Counted from the first letter of the stretch, positions 12,928-23,088 are shown. The stretch is 64,000 bases of DNA from Sceloporus undulatus (GCF_019175285.1 NC_056528.1:13650304-13714303), one strand, 5' to 3'. Numbers and translations are program-made. The notes: a model not told the origin generated them from the sequence alone.

Positions 12928-13603
12928 CTGGTGCCTTAATAAAAACCTTTATTTTAAGAGAAAGACAATTTCCCCTTTCTTGAGCGGGGAAGTTTATGAC
13001 CAAAGGCTGTGTACGCGCGTCCGATTCTGGATAAGTTTTGGAGAGATGCCGTGGGAAGATTTCATCACAGCTCTTCTAATGGGGAAGTTTCTTGAGCTTT
13101 GCCTTATCTTGGAGCTCATTACCAAGAGATACGGCAATAGCCAGAGGCTTACTAGACTTTAAAATAGATTAGAGAAATTTCTGGAGGGTGGCTGTTGGGC
13201 AGAAAAACTAAAAACAGAAGGACCTCTGTATTCAGAGAAAACATGTCTCCAATTGCCTCCAATTACTAGATGGCTGGCAACAGACAAGCGAGGAAGGCTA
13301 ACTCCGTAACATCTTCCCAGTTTGAGCTTCCCCTGGTTTGGAGGCAGGCCCCTGATAGGGTCCAAATGGGAAATCTGTGCCCCGTAAAGGGTGCAAAATG
13401 CCAGAGACAGCGTTATATTCCTTCTGGGTGAGAAAAAGCTCTAAGAATTGGTATCTAAACCACAAACATAAAGGGGAAAGCATGTATTAGGCTCGCTGCA
13501 TTGGCATTCTTCTAGGCTATATTTCAAAGGAACAAACAGGCAAAAACCCCTCTGAGTATTCCTTGCCTAAGAAAATAGTTTGAAATTCACGCTGTAAGTC
13601 AAC

Positions 13604-13648
<45 letters not shown>
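13604..13648. repeat. (AT)n(AC)n microsatellite
   Basis: Uninterrupted AT dinucleotides that switch to AC. Confidence 0.95.
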
Positions 13649-14014
13649 GAAGCTCTGGAAAACGGTGTGAAATAATATCTTTCTATCCCCATTAGTTGGA
13701 TTATCCCCTGGTACTGAGTGACTCTAAGCTTGTCTTTTCTCAGCTTAAGTTAATAGCAGGCTGTGAGCTTCTCTTTGATCTGCTTGTCTTTTTCATTAGC
13801 CTGTTATGTGATAGTGTATTACGTGGGACCTATAAACTTAAGTGTTGTAATGCGGAGTGCCCAAAATGACAGCCAGCTATCCTGGCCCCTTTTCTGGGGT
13901 ATTCTCTAACGTTATACTTCACCCCGAACTGAGTTTTCCATCTCTGGTACCAACAGCCATTAAGAGAGTATTGTGTACTTGCTAAGATTGAACAGTCCCC
14001 ATTGGGCTGTTTTT

Positions 14015-14034
14015 GGGGGGGGGGGGGGGGGGGG
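14015..14034 (+). repeat. G20 homopolymer
   Basis: Twenty consecutive G, preceded by TTTTT and followed by a fragment of the CAGTGGRCCCTTGG repeat family on the minus strand (about 14035-14078). Confidence 0.95.
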
Positions 14035-14104
14035 TACAGGAACCAAACCCCAATGGATACCAAGGGTCCACTGCAGCAAGAACATATATATTATACATTT
14101 CAAA

Positions 14105-14245
14105 CAGGTAGCCATGTTAGTCTCTTGCAGCTTTAAAGAGGAAGGGAAGGGGGAAAGGAATGTAGCAGCACCTTTAATACTAACTGGTTCTTTTAGCAGG
14201 AGCACTTCTGGATATAAACCCACTTCTTCAGGTGCAGCAGAGTGA
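14105..14245 (+). repeat. Dispersed reptile repeat (AGTCTC...CTTCTTCAG family)
   Basis: GGTAGCCATGTTAGTCTC, then GCAGCACCTTTAATACTAAC and CCACTTCTTCAGGTGCAG. Related pieces occur near 38196, 49740 and 61600. Confidence 0.55.
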
Positions 14246-16090
14246 TAGCCAGGCCTCGGGATATAAAGAGACAAAAAGACGCAGATCATGTCCCTTGATC
14301 TAAATTTTCAGAGGGCTGTGTAAGGCAACACAGGTCTTTCAGGTCAGTACAATCAAAGTCAGATTGAGGACTCCGTTTGTTACATGTGCAGTAGCAAGGA
14401 CTCTTGTATTAATACTTAGTTTGCCATGAAGCCGTTATAGATTTATATAATATTATAGATTCTATTAGTTATTTGTTTTTGTACTTCTTCTTGGGTCACT
14501 GCCTGATTTATAAAAAGAGTCTGCTGTTGATGAACTTGTCTCTGTGGGAATGTGGAAAAACCAGATTTTCCACCTGGAATAGACTTCCTTTTCTTGCTTT
14601 GGCTTGTTAACAAAGTTTCCCTCCTCAAAGTGGCATTTCTAGTTGGTGTAAGCTGGTTTAGATGTGTTTAAACTGGTTTACCCAGTTGTGGTTGGATAGC
14701 CAGAGTGGTGCATAGCTTTAACAGCTTTCCCCAAACTGTTGCTTTCTGCCAGTGCTGTATTACAAGGCCAGTGGGTCAACATGGCCACAAGAGCTACAAC
14801 TTTCAGGTGGCTGCATCAACCTTGTGGGACGTGCTGCCAACAGAGATTTGGCCCCAGTGCATTGGTCTCCTCTTTTCTCCTAAATCTGTGCATAAGACAG
14901 TTGCCTTATCTGACCTGGCTGCCTTTTGGGATGGGAGAGAGGAGGCACTTTGTGTGCATCTTCCAGAAATGCTCCCCTCTCTCTGCCCTTGTTTCACTTA
15001 ATTGCTAGAGGACAGTTTACTTGCAGTGATTCCCAAACTCTGGTCCTCCAGATATATTGGCCTTCAGCTCCCAGATACTTCAGCCATCTTGGCCAATGGT
15101 CTAGGATTCTGGGAGCTGAAGTCCAAAACATCTGGAAGGGCAGAGTTTGGGGATCACTGGGATTTAGCCAGTCCAAAGCACTGTTCTTTTAATTCCTTAT
15201 ACACACCCCTTCCCCATTCCAGTTAACTAGGAAGCAAAGAGCCGGCAACACATAACTGTCAGAGATATGAATTGCAAACATCCCTGCGCTGCCATGACAG
15301 CTAGAGGTCTTTCCATTAGATAGAACATGTATTTTATTCTTTAACATTGCTAACAGTTGAATAAGGGTTTCAGATGTTGTCAAGACCCTTTATAATCCTA
15401 CTCTGAAAGAGCCACAATAGGGCTTTTTGTCGGTTTTTTAAAAAGTACACTTGATACGTAAATAGCACCATCTTCAGGCAAGAAATGAGATCGGACTGGA
15501 ATACAGACGACAGGCTTAGCGCAGATCAGATTGTTTGTCCATTTGTCCATTGTCATCTCTCCAGGTCTCAGGAGACAGAGAGAGAGGCCTTTCTGGTTGC
15601 CTTTTACCTGAAGTTTTTAGCTGGAGATGCTTGCAATGGAATCTCGAACAGATGCTCTACTATTGAGCTAGGGTCTTCCAGTTTTTTCTGCTCCCTCCTG
15701 TGGGATGACAGGGTCTAAATCGCTTTTCCTTAACTGAGTGCCTCTCTTGTGTGCTGGATTACAACTCCTCCTGGCACTTCCCTGCTAACTGCCATGCTGG
15801 CTGGGGATGACAGAAGTTGGCAGTCAAACATATCTGGAGGGCTAAGTCCTAGAAGGCCCTTTGCCTAGCGCAAGAATGGATGACAAGCCAATGTAGATCC
15901 AAACATGGCAATGGGGTGCCAGCCACAAAGCGCAGGACTTCTTAGATGGGCCGCTTTTGGACAGTTGTTTAGCCGTCGATCTCAGTCCCTCACCTTAAAG
16001 AATCCCAGGAAATAGCAATGAGGAAAACAAAAGATGCCTTTGTATATATATATATATGTATGTACATGCTATTTTCCTTTGTGATTTGTG
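14245..16090. other. Intergenic DNA 3' of NAIF1
   Basis: No gene recognised. An open frame at 14705-15001 contains LWDVLPTEIW, which resembles the 3' end of an L2-type LINE ORF and is more likely repeat than gene. The rest is unremarkable apart from the foldback element at 15024-15159 and a partial foldback near 15733-15840. Confidence 0.45.
15024..15159. mobile_element. hAT-like foldback MITE, 136 bp
   Basis: Begins CAGTGATTCCCAAACTC and ends GAGTTTGGGGATCACTG, with inverted arms through TCCAGATATATTGG and CTTCAGCTCCCAGA. The same 136-bp layout recurs at 39045 and 58642. Confidence 0.7.
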
Positions 16091-16094
16091 TATT

Positions 16095-16100
16095 TTTATT
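16095..16100 (-). terminator. NAIF1: Candidate NAIF1 poly(A) signal AATAAA
   Basis: AATAAA on the minus strand about 260 nt after the NAIF1 stop codon. The downstream region is not strongly GU-rich. Another AATAAA overlaps the stop codon itself (16357-16362) and is judged coincidental. The true site may be further left. Confidence 0.35.
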
Positions 16101-16357
16101 TTTAAAGCCCAGTGTCCAGTTCCGAGTTTGTCCTGCATGACCAATGAAGAGTTTGTCATGGACTTGTTAAACAATTTTTTGAAAAAAGGATGGGAAAAAA
16201 ACCCTTCCCCAGGAATAATCCACAAAGAGCTTTTGGCATCTAGGGAAAGGTACCAAGCCAGTTTGCGCAGTGGCAAGAGGCATTCCTTGCACCTTCTCTC
16301 AACCAGGTCTATGGCTAAAAGGCTCTACTCTGCTGAAAGATGCCACTGTGCCTGGCT

Positions 16358-16839
16358 TTATTTCATGGCATAATTGTCTTCGCTGTCTTGTCCGTTTTGG
16401 GCCACTTGGCTTTGGTCTGCAGTCATGGAAGGGGAAGGAGTATTGCTCTGCAGGAATCGTCGGATATCCTTAATCATGGGGCGAAGGACCTGGATGAGGG
16501 CATTGAGGGAAGCCTGGGTGCCTTCCATGGCCTGGGCCTGGCGCTCCTGGGCACACGCCTGCACTTCCTGAGAGCGCCGGATCATCTGCAGCAGGTCGTT
16601 CTGTTGCTCGAGGTTCTGAGCGATCTCTTTCACATGCAGGTTGGTCACTCGCTGCTCCTGCAGAAGCTTGGCAGAGTTCAAGGCGATGCGGCTCTTCAGC
16701 TCCTGAGGCTTCACAGAGACCTCTGCCTGCTGAGCCATCATCTCCAAGGGGGCTTCGGCTGTGACTGTGGTGGGGGCTTCCGTCGTGCAATATTCCACCA
16801 CGCCATCCTCCAGGCTGTGGTAAGTTGTCTCTGCTGGAA
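16358..16839 (-). CDS. NAIF1: NAIF1 coding exon 2 (C-terminal half)
   Basis: After the acceptor TTCCTTCCTAG the exon continues the split codon (A|TT, Ile) and reads [55 protein letters not shown] and VLRPMIKD to the TAA at 16360-16358. From memory these blocks are almost identical to human NAIF1. The long Gln/Glu/Leu-rich part is a predicted helical or coiled-coil region. The acidic tail ends NYAMK. With exon 1 the protein is 330 residues against 327 in human, so it appears complete. Confidence 0.95.
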
Positions 16840-17740
16840 CTAGGAAGGAAAAAGTGTATATTAGAATATTTACCTTGCTTCCAAAAGAGGTTTTCATGAA
16901 CATCTTGTGCAATATAATTTTCTGTTTACTCTTGACATTACTCCCATGGGACATATTCCCAGCTATATGAATACGGGACTGTAGCTTCAGTCTCTTAATC
17001 TCAAAGATTCAGTTGATTATACTCTACAGCCTTAGCCCTTTATTTTAAAGCAGGGGTGGACAACTTAAGGACAGCAAAGGCTGCTGGGCTGCAACTCCTA
17101 TGACTCCTAGTCAGCACAGACTAAGGCCTGTTACAGACTGCCAAAATAAAGCTGCTTTGGGTTTCTTTGGAGGTATGCTGTTTAAATGATGCATGCACCC
17201 TAAGAATCCGGAAGCTGCACCAAAGCTGCACTCCAGTGCTTAGGAATGGAGTGTGGCTTTGGCGCGACCTCCGGATTCTTAGGATGCATGCATCATTTAA
17301 ATAGCATACCTCCAAAGCGACCCGAAGCAGCTTTATTTTGGCAGTCTGTAACAGGCCCATGAATCTGTTGTATATCAGTCTTACTTGGGACACCATCTCA
17401 AGGCCCCATAGGCAGTCATGGATTGCTAGTTGGGGAAGGTTGGGTAGAATTAGTTGTTCAGAACCTTAGTTCTACCACTGGTTGTGAAGGGATGCTGGAC
17501 CACATCAGGGAAAGGGCCTCTGTATATCATCTACTGCATTATTTACCACCAATAAAACTTATTTTATAGCAGTGATGTGTGTCAGTGTTTGGCATCCAAT
17601 GGACTCTTGGGAAGGCTTGGAACAACAGCCAGATATCTCTAAGTGATCTTTGGTCAGACGAGCGTCCGTCAAGGCAAATGTTTCGGAACTGGCATTAAGC
17701 CCTTTGCATGTCCTGAGTAGGGTGTAACCAATAGACTTAC
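16840..17740 (-). other. NAIF1: NAIF1 intron with an embedded foldback element
   Basis: Bounded by donor GTAAGT and acceptor CCTAG. It holds the 233-bp inverted repeat at 17125-17357 and a partial foldback near 17050-17100. Confidence 0.9.
17125..17357. mobile_element. Foldback MITE, 233 bp with arms of about 105 bp
   Basis: The element starts GGCCTGTTACAGACTGCC and ends with the exact inverse GGCAGTCTGTAACAGGCC. The arms pair through AAATAAAGCTGCTT and CCTAAGAATCCGG, and the loop is short. The GGCCTG terminus is reminiscent of PIF/Harbinger ends, but no TWA target duplication is seen, so the superfamily is open. Confidence 0.8.
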
Positions 17741-18251
17741 TCTGAGTAAGGGTGACCGTAGTGGCTGCAGCTGTGATAGGGATTTCTGTCCCATCTGCAC
17801 CAGTACAATCTCCGGCAGGGAGGCTGATAATGGTGGCTTCCCCCAGCAGGTTACAGATTCGCTGCTGCATGGAGGTGAGTATAACTGGGGCCGCCGTGGC
17901 ACCCGTAGGGTCTTCCGCATCCTGGCCGTCGCCGCTTCCGTCTTGGCCTTCGCCACCTCCTTCCATGGCTGCCCGGACCTGCGCCACCTTGCGCCGGACC
18001 TCCGTCTTGAGGTCGGACCACTTCTTCTTGACTTCAGCCAGCTCCCGTCGGCAAGTGGCCACGGCGTTCACACGGCGCAGGATGTTGTGCCAAGCGGCGG
18101 CCTTGGCAGCCAGAGGCACGCCGGCGTTGTAGTGGTTGATCAGGAGGTGCTTGCTCCGCTCGAGCTCCTCCACGATAATCTCCACTTCCCGCTCTGAGAA
18201 GTTCATCTTCCGCTTCTTAGCCGGCGGTGCTGGGGGAGACGACATTGCCAT
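17741..18251 (-). CDS. NAIF1: NAIF1 coding exon 1 (Myb/SANT-like domain)
   Basis: NAIF1, nuclear apoptosis-inducing factor 1, is a nuclear protein whose N-terminal Myb/SANT-like trihelix domain is related to the DNA-binding protein of Harbinger transposons. It is known to partner HARBI1 and to promote apoptosis when overexpressed. Here the minus strand reads [20 protein letters not shown], then GVPLAAK, then [13 protein letters not shown] and [20 protein letters not shown], roughly residues 11-92. These blocks nearly match human from memory. A low-complexity Gly/Asp linker and [18 protein letters not shown] follow, ending at donor CAGA|GTAAGT. I chose the ATG at 18251 (MAMSSPP...); a second ATG two codons on (18245) has a purine at -3 and is possible. 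The frame is open further upstream to 18371, but that part does not resemble NAIF1. Confidence 0.95.
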
Positions 18252-18374
18252 GGGGTGTTTGAGGCCCAAGACCAGCTGGGCTCTGTGAGCACCAGGCGAA
18301 GTCCAGAGGTGAAACAGGATGGCAGAATGGAGAGAGCCAAGCCGAAGGGCAGACCAGGACACAAGTCCCACCTT
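18252..18374 (-). other. NAIF1: NAIF1 5' UTR; possible acceptor of a non-coding first exon
   Basis: Upstream of the NAIF1 ATG, the minus strand has TTCTCTTCCTTGTAG, a good acceptor, ending at 18375. It would allow a non-coding first exon further right, perhaps at the CpG-rich promoter near 22.2 kb shared with SLC25A25. No donor was assigned, so this is inference. Confidence 0.3.
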
Positions 18375-18447
18375 CTACAAGGAAGAGAAGAGCTTCTTGT
18401 TGAGCAAGGCCAGGACCTGTTTTGAAAGGAGAGAAGAGGGTGAGACT

Positions 18448-18600
18448 TTCCTTATTTCATATACATCCTGCCTTTCTCCTGACAGGGCAAGCCAAGGCGG
18501 CTTGCAACAAAGCTGGAACAAGGAGCAACTACAAACATGATGATGCAAACATAAACATATAAAATCAATTAAAAGGGAAAATGAAAGCTGATAGGAAAAG
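18448..18600 (-). repeat. L2-type LINE 3'-end fragment (tentative)
   Basis: ATCCTGCCTTTCTCCTGACA, then AAGGCGGCTTGCAACA, then an A-rich tract, is the inverse of the 3' ends of lizard L2-like LINEs. Confidence 0.45.
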
Positions 18601-19037
18601 AACAAACTCATTTGAAATGCGGTGCTGGAAGAGAGTTCAGTAGAAACCACAGACTCCCAAAGAAACAAATAAATGGGTTCAAATCAAGCCTAACCTCTCC
18701 AAAGAAGCCAAGATGACTAAGCTGAGCCTGTTGTATTTTGGAAGTATCATGAGAAGCTGAGACTTGGTAGAAAATACAGTGATGCTTAACAAGGTAGTAG
18801 GAAGAAAAGAAGGCCCCCATTGCAGGTGGATGGGCTCAGGCAAGAAAGACAGGGGCCTTTGCAAGACCTGAGCAGGGCTTTGGATTGGAAGCCTGAGTGG
18901 GCAGGGAAATGCCTAATTGACAATTGGGAAGCCCCTCTGATCGCCTTTTGGTTGAAGAGCAGCATATAAACAAACAAACAAACATTATATTATGATGATG
19001 ATTATATTTTGATAACAGGCAAATGCAGCAAGCTAGG

Positions 19038-19162
19038 GATGCCAAAATCTCCAAGGATACCAAAATGTGTGGATGCTCAAGTCCCATTATATACAATGGA
19101 CTGCTGTTGTTGTTGTTGTTACAGTGGGCCCTTGGCATCCATTGGGTTTTGGTTCCAGGACC

Positions 19163-19163
<1 letters not shown>
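19038..19163. repeat. CAGTGGGCCCTTGG repeat (mariner-like MITE), two fragments
   Basis: GGATGCTCAAGTCCCATTAT, a (TTG)n run, then a fresh end CAGTGGGCCCTTGGCATCC. Further copies lie at 21540-21917 and on the minus strand near 14035-14078. Confidence 0.5.
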
Positions 19164-19205
<42 letters not shown>

Positions 19206-19255
19206 GGTTTTATTTATATACCGCCCAATCACTGGGAATCCGAGCGGATTACAAC
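19164..19255 (-). repeat. (TAA)n plus L2-type LINE 3' terminus
   Basis: A (TAA)n tract at about 19164-19205 runs into TTTTATTTATATACCGCCCA. This is the inverse of the 3' end of the LINE at 56540-56600, so the (TAA)n is that element's tail. Confidence 0.75.
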
Positions 19256-19586
19256 AGAGGGGATAATAGACGGTTCCCTGCCCTCAGGCTTACAATCTAA
19301 AAGACACGACACAAAAGGAGAAGGCATTCTTCTCTCCCTCTGAGGCCTAGACCAAGGCAGATGGACCGGAGGGAGGGCTTGTCTTCTTCCAGGCAGGCCT
19401 GGTGGAGCTTAGCCTGCCTCTCTCTCCCTATATATAAACCACATGTATATATGTGGTTCCATATTATCTACATATATAATCTAATTATAGCATACGGTTA
19501 TATAGTCTAACACGATTTCTACTCTATTCATGTGTTTCTACCTCTTTTATTAAATCTTATGTGTTTGATTCAAATCCATTTCTCTC

Positions 19587-19690
19587 AGGCACCACAACAA
19601 ACTACCAATCCCAGGATTCCATAGGATGGAGTGCTGAGAGTGAAAGCAGTGTCAAACTGCTTTAATTCTGCAGTGTGGCAGCAGCCTAAG
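19587..19690. repeat. Foldback MITE fragment (ACTACAAATCCCAGGATTC family)
   Basis: AACTACCAATCCCAGGATTC followed by TCAAACTGCTTTAATTCTGC. A fuller copy lies at 37100-37324. Confidence 0.5.
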
Positions 19691-19884
19691 TGTGCCTAAT
19701 GCAGTTCTTAACATGGTGCCCTTCTTGCATACCCAGCCTCCAAGACCTTTTGCTTTAACAACTTGTACCCACTGACTCGGTTTCATGTCTCCAATGCAGC
19801 CAAAACAAGGCCAGAATTAATTAATTGATTAAGATCCCACCTTTCTCTCAGTACAGAAACCAAGTTCTCCATCTGAGTGCAGTC

Positions 19885-21484
19885 ATGTCTTTCCCTAGGG
19901 CTCCTCTCAGGCGCTTCAATGATGCACCCAGGGATTGTGGAAACCAGCAGAATCCCAGTAATATGAAACCAACATCTTCCCCAGCAAATGGAAGAAAACT
20001 CCCAGCTCAGCAGTCAAGGCCAAGTAATTGTGGAATGAAGGCTAAAATGGATCTGACTGTCCTGAAAGGTATGAAAAACCAAAAGAGATAGATGTGCAAA
20101 CTGCAGAACGAGGAGAACAGGATGGAAGGCTGCAAGCCCTGGAGGAAGACCTTGAGAAACCTAAGTCAAAGCTATGTGCTGCACTGACGGAGAACAACTC
20201 TCTTCTGGAAAACGTTGCTTCTCTGGGGAGACAGCTTCTGGAGTTGAGCAAGACCAACGATTTGCTCCAAACAAAGTGTTTTGAAGATGGGGCACAGAAA
20301 AAAGTGAGCAGTCTATTGGAAGAGTTAATGAAGCTCAGGAATCGGCTGAGCGCAAAGAGAGCCGCCTTTGTTAAACAGAAAGACATGGACTCTAAACTGA
20401 ATGTAACCCAAGGAACTTTGGGACATTCAAAAGAAAAAGTAGCACAGCTGGAAGAATGACTGATGGAAACTGAGAAACAGTCTGAAGAGAGAGACGATTC
20501 AGAGAAGCTCTTGGAATATATTATGGAACTTGGGAATGTTGCTGAACAAATGAGTGATCAATATAATCTAGATATCGCCCATTTAGAGGAAACAATAGAA
20601 GCCAAGAATAAGGACATTGTGAAATTGCAGACTGTCCTTCGACAGAAAGACACAATGCTGTCAACAGAGGTCAAAGAGCTCAATGAAAAGTACAAGAGGA
20701 TTGAAGAGCAAAAAGAGAGAATGCTATCTGGATATGGAGAAAAGGAGCAAGCTATGAATGCTGAAACTGAATGCTTGAAAGAACAGCTGCATCTAGAAAA
20801 ACAGGAGCGCCAAAAGCAGAAGGGAATCTGTGAGGAGATCTCAGCTGATATGCACCGGATGCCATTCGTTGCCCAAGAAGAAGCGTCTCAAGAGAGATAG
20901 GTTTTAAAGGAAGCACTGACAGAAGCCATGCTTGAAGGTGATAAACCGCATGCAAAAGATGCTGAGAAGCTTTTGAAGCGCTTGGGAGAAAAGCTTGAAT
21001 CCCAGGCTGAGATAAGAGCACGACTGGAAGCAAAACTAGGAAGGAAGCATGCAGGGATAAAGAAGACGACTGAACTACACAGCAATGCCATTGAGAAGAA
21101 GCAAAAAGAGCACTGCAATGCCCTGCGTAAACTGGGAGAGACTGCGGCTGAGTTTGAAATACACAAGTCTTGGGCTGAGAAAGGAATTGCATGCCTCAAA
21201 GAAGAGAAAATGACCATGGAGGGAAAGATAGTTCAGGTGAGTAAAGGATTGCACCAGAACAATGGAAGAGTTGCAGCATGTTAAGGAGGCAAAGGGAGGC
21301 CATTCAAGGAGGCTGTTGGATGATGCCCAGACAAAAACCACATTAAAAGATGCAGAGACAGAAAAAGCCAAGGAGTCAAGTGCTTTTTGCGTTGCTCATC
21401 TGATGCAAAATTAGGAGAGCAAGAGGAAGGCTTCAAGAAACAACTTGAAGGAGAAAGGAAGACTATGGCAGAGAAACAGATGAT
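19885..21484 (+). pseudogene. HMMR: HMMR (RHAMM) processed pseudogene, 3'-truncated
   Basis: Intronless relative of HMMR, the hyaluronan-mediated motility receptor, a long coiled-coil spindle protein. It opens at 19885 with MSFPRAPLRRFNDAP (human MSFPKAPLKRFND). It then shows RLQALEEDLEKPKSKL, EELMKLRNRL, SEKLLEYIMEL, YNLDIAHLEE and, near 21410-21470, GEQEEGFKKQLEGERKT, all in HMMR order from memory. It is broken: a frameshift near 20090, in-frame stops at 20457, 20898 and 21282, and an internal loss after the first 19 residues. The match stops near 21484, well before the end of HMMR, and no poly(A) tail is seen, so the 3' part was lost or never copied. Composition is A-rich, unlike the CpG-rich promoter to its right. 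Confidence 0.85.
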
Positions 21485-21539
21485 AAAGACTCCATAGAAA
21501 CCCAGTGCGTTCTCTGTGAAGAGCCTGATGGCGCTCCAG

Positions 21540-21917
21540 GACTATATGGGTCCCCAAATCAAGTCCCATTAAAGACAATGGGATATTATTGTTGTTATTA
21601 TTATTATTACTAGGGTGGGTCTTTTGTCTCTGCCGGAGTTTGGTCCCAGGAGGACCCTCCATGGATGCCTGAATCAAGCCCCATGATATACAGATGAGGA
21701 GGATGGATCCAGTGGCCCCTGGGGATTATCCTTTGGGGGTTTGTTCCAGGACCCTTAAATCCATGGATGCTGAAGCCCCATTAGATACAGAGTATCAGTA
21801 TTAACTCTGTTATCATGATCATGATTACAGTGGGCCCTTGGCATCCATTAGGGCTTGGTGCCAGGACCCTTTGTGGACCCCAAAGATCCCTGGACCCTCA
21901 AACCCCATTATAGATAC
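21540..21917 (+). repeat. Three fragments of the CAGTGGGCCCTTGG mariner-like MITE family
   Basis: Repeated TTTGGTCCCAGGA, TTTGTTCCAGGACCCTTAAA and CAGTGGGCCCTTGGCATCC (from 21828) with GATGCC/GATGCT motifs. An (ATT)n run lies inside at about 21587-21610. Confidence 0.5.
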
Positions 21918-22650
21918 ATATATTGGAACGATGTCCCTTCTCTAAAGGAAGACGTCCTCGTGTAAGTAAACACCGAAGAGTAGTAATAGTCACAGTAAGG
22001 CTTCTGGGGCCGAAGGAGGAAGGAAAGGAGGCTGAGGACAATGAGAGGGAAAAGGGAGGAAGAGGAGGAAGAAGGGGTCCCCCCAAAACCTTCCCTCCCT
22101 CCCTCTCTCTCCCTCCTTCCCCCCAAACGCTCCTCTCTCTGCTCCCCTGGAAGAGGAAGGATAGATACGCAAATTGCGTACCCCAGCTCCCCGGCGAAAC
22201 CCGCACCAAAGAGAGCCTCTAGTCTGCGGCAGTGGCGTTAATGGCTTCCAGAATCGGACCCCTTTCGCCTCTCTTTTCCATTGGCTACAGCGCCTGCCAA
22301 TCACCGTTCGGAGCCCGCCCTCCCGCCAAGCCGCGATTGGTTTCGAGATCCGCGTCCCTCTCGGCGTCGCTCTCGGCCAATCAGGAGCGAGGGGGTTTAA
22401 GTCGTCCATTTTGTCAAAACGGGAGTGCTTCGAACCGATTGGTTGGTCGGGCGGTCCTTTCTCCAAACAGTCCGCGCACCTGATTGGCTGACGAGCCTCA
22501 AAGATCCGCCTCTTAGGCTTCCCGCTGACCAATAGTGACCCTAAGTATTTGCCCAATCATTAGCCTCCTATGCGGTCCTTCCCTTCTTTTCATTGGTTGA
22601 GCGCTTGGAGAAATCCCGCCCTCTTTTAAGCCGGGTGTATAGTAGTAGAA

Positions 22651-22987
22651 GAAGCCGAGACGTTACGTCAAAATTAAGCTTCCTTTCCCCACACACCCTC
22701 GCTCTGATTGGTTAAAAGCGGATGCCAATCAGGGACGCCCTTTTGTCCCATTGGACAAAAGCCCCTCCTTGGGGACAATGTGGTAGCGCTGGACCAATCA
22801 GAGAGCGGGCCTGAAGCCGAGACGTTACGTCAAAATGACGTTTNNNNNNNNNNCCATTCCCACAGGCTCTCCCTCTGATTGGTTAAAAGCAGGTGCCAAT
22901 TACAGGCAGCCTTTCACCCCATTGGTCCTTCAGAAGGATGAACCGTTGGTGTGGCAGCTCTGGACCAATCAGCGGACGGGCGGGCCT
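22651..22987 (+). repeat. Tandem duplication inside the SLC25A25 promoter
   Basis: Both units (22651-22812 and 22813-22987) begin GAAGCCGAGACGTTACGTCA and end GGCGGGCCT or GCGGGCCT. Each carries four CCAAT-type boxes, and every box in unit 2 lies exactly 171 bases after its partner in unit 1. Confidence 0.88.
22844..22853. other. Assembly gap (10 N)
   Basis: Ten N inside the second promoter repeat unit; the real length is unknown. Confidence 1.
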
Positions 22988-23088
22988 TTTTGTCCCGCCT
23001 CCTCCTCCACTGTGAGGGGAAGTCTATTCCGCCATTTACCGGCGTCTGAGGCTGGTCATATTGCGAGAAGCGGCTGGAAAGGACGGTT

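Larger units (their letters stand above)
12045..14010. other. EEIG1-NAIF1 intergenic DNA
   Basis: No exon recognised. It contains a 5S-headed SINE remnant (about 12819-12927), an (AT)n(AC)n run at 13604-13648, and a repeat-poor stretch at about 12330-12780 that keeps several CpGs and homeobox-type TAATTAATTGG, a weak candidate for a conserved element. Confidence 0.5.
22278..22987 (+). promoter_or_regulatory. SLC25A25: SLC25A25 exon-1a promoter with a CCAAT-box array
   Basis: CpG-rich sequence just upstream of SLC25A25 exon 1a. It has 17 CCAAT/ATTGG motifs, starting at 22280, 22297, 22336, 22377, 22438, 22483, 22529, 22553, 22592, 22707, 22725, 22750, 22794, 22878, 22896, 22921 and 22965. CRE-like TTACGTCA sits at 22663 and 22825 and TGACGTTT at 22836. 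CCAAT boxes bind NF-Y and TTACGTCA binds CREB/ATF factors, by established knowledge. No TATA box is seen. Motifs in both orientations and NAIF1 lying divergent on the left suggest, without proof, a bidirectional promoter. Confidence 0.8.

Noticed and set aside
14705-15001. 98-codon frame containing LWDVLPTEIW
   Set aside because: The motif resembles the end of L2-type LINE ORFs, and the rest has no support as a host gene.
16357-16362. AATAAA overlapping the NAIF1 stop codon as its poly(A) signal
   Set aside because: A signal inside the last codons would leave almost no 3' UTR; it is a by-product of the sequence ATGAAATAA.
18252-18371. N-terminal extension of NAIF1 to an ATG at 18371
   Set aside because: The 40 extra residues do not resemble NAIF1, and an acceptor-like site at 18375 adjoins that ATG, so it is probably 5' UTR.
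21990-22556. 188-codon minus-strand frame across the SLC25A25 promoter
   Set aside because: It is Arg/Pro/Gly-rich, follows CpG and CCAAT composition, and resembles no protein. It is open because the region is GC-rich.
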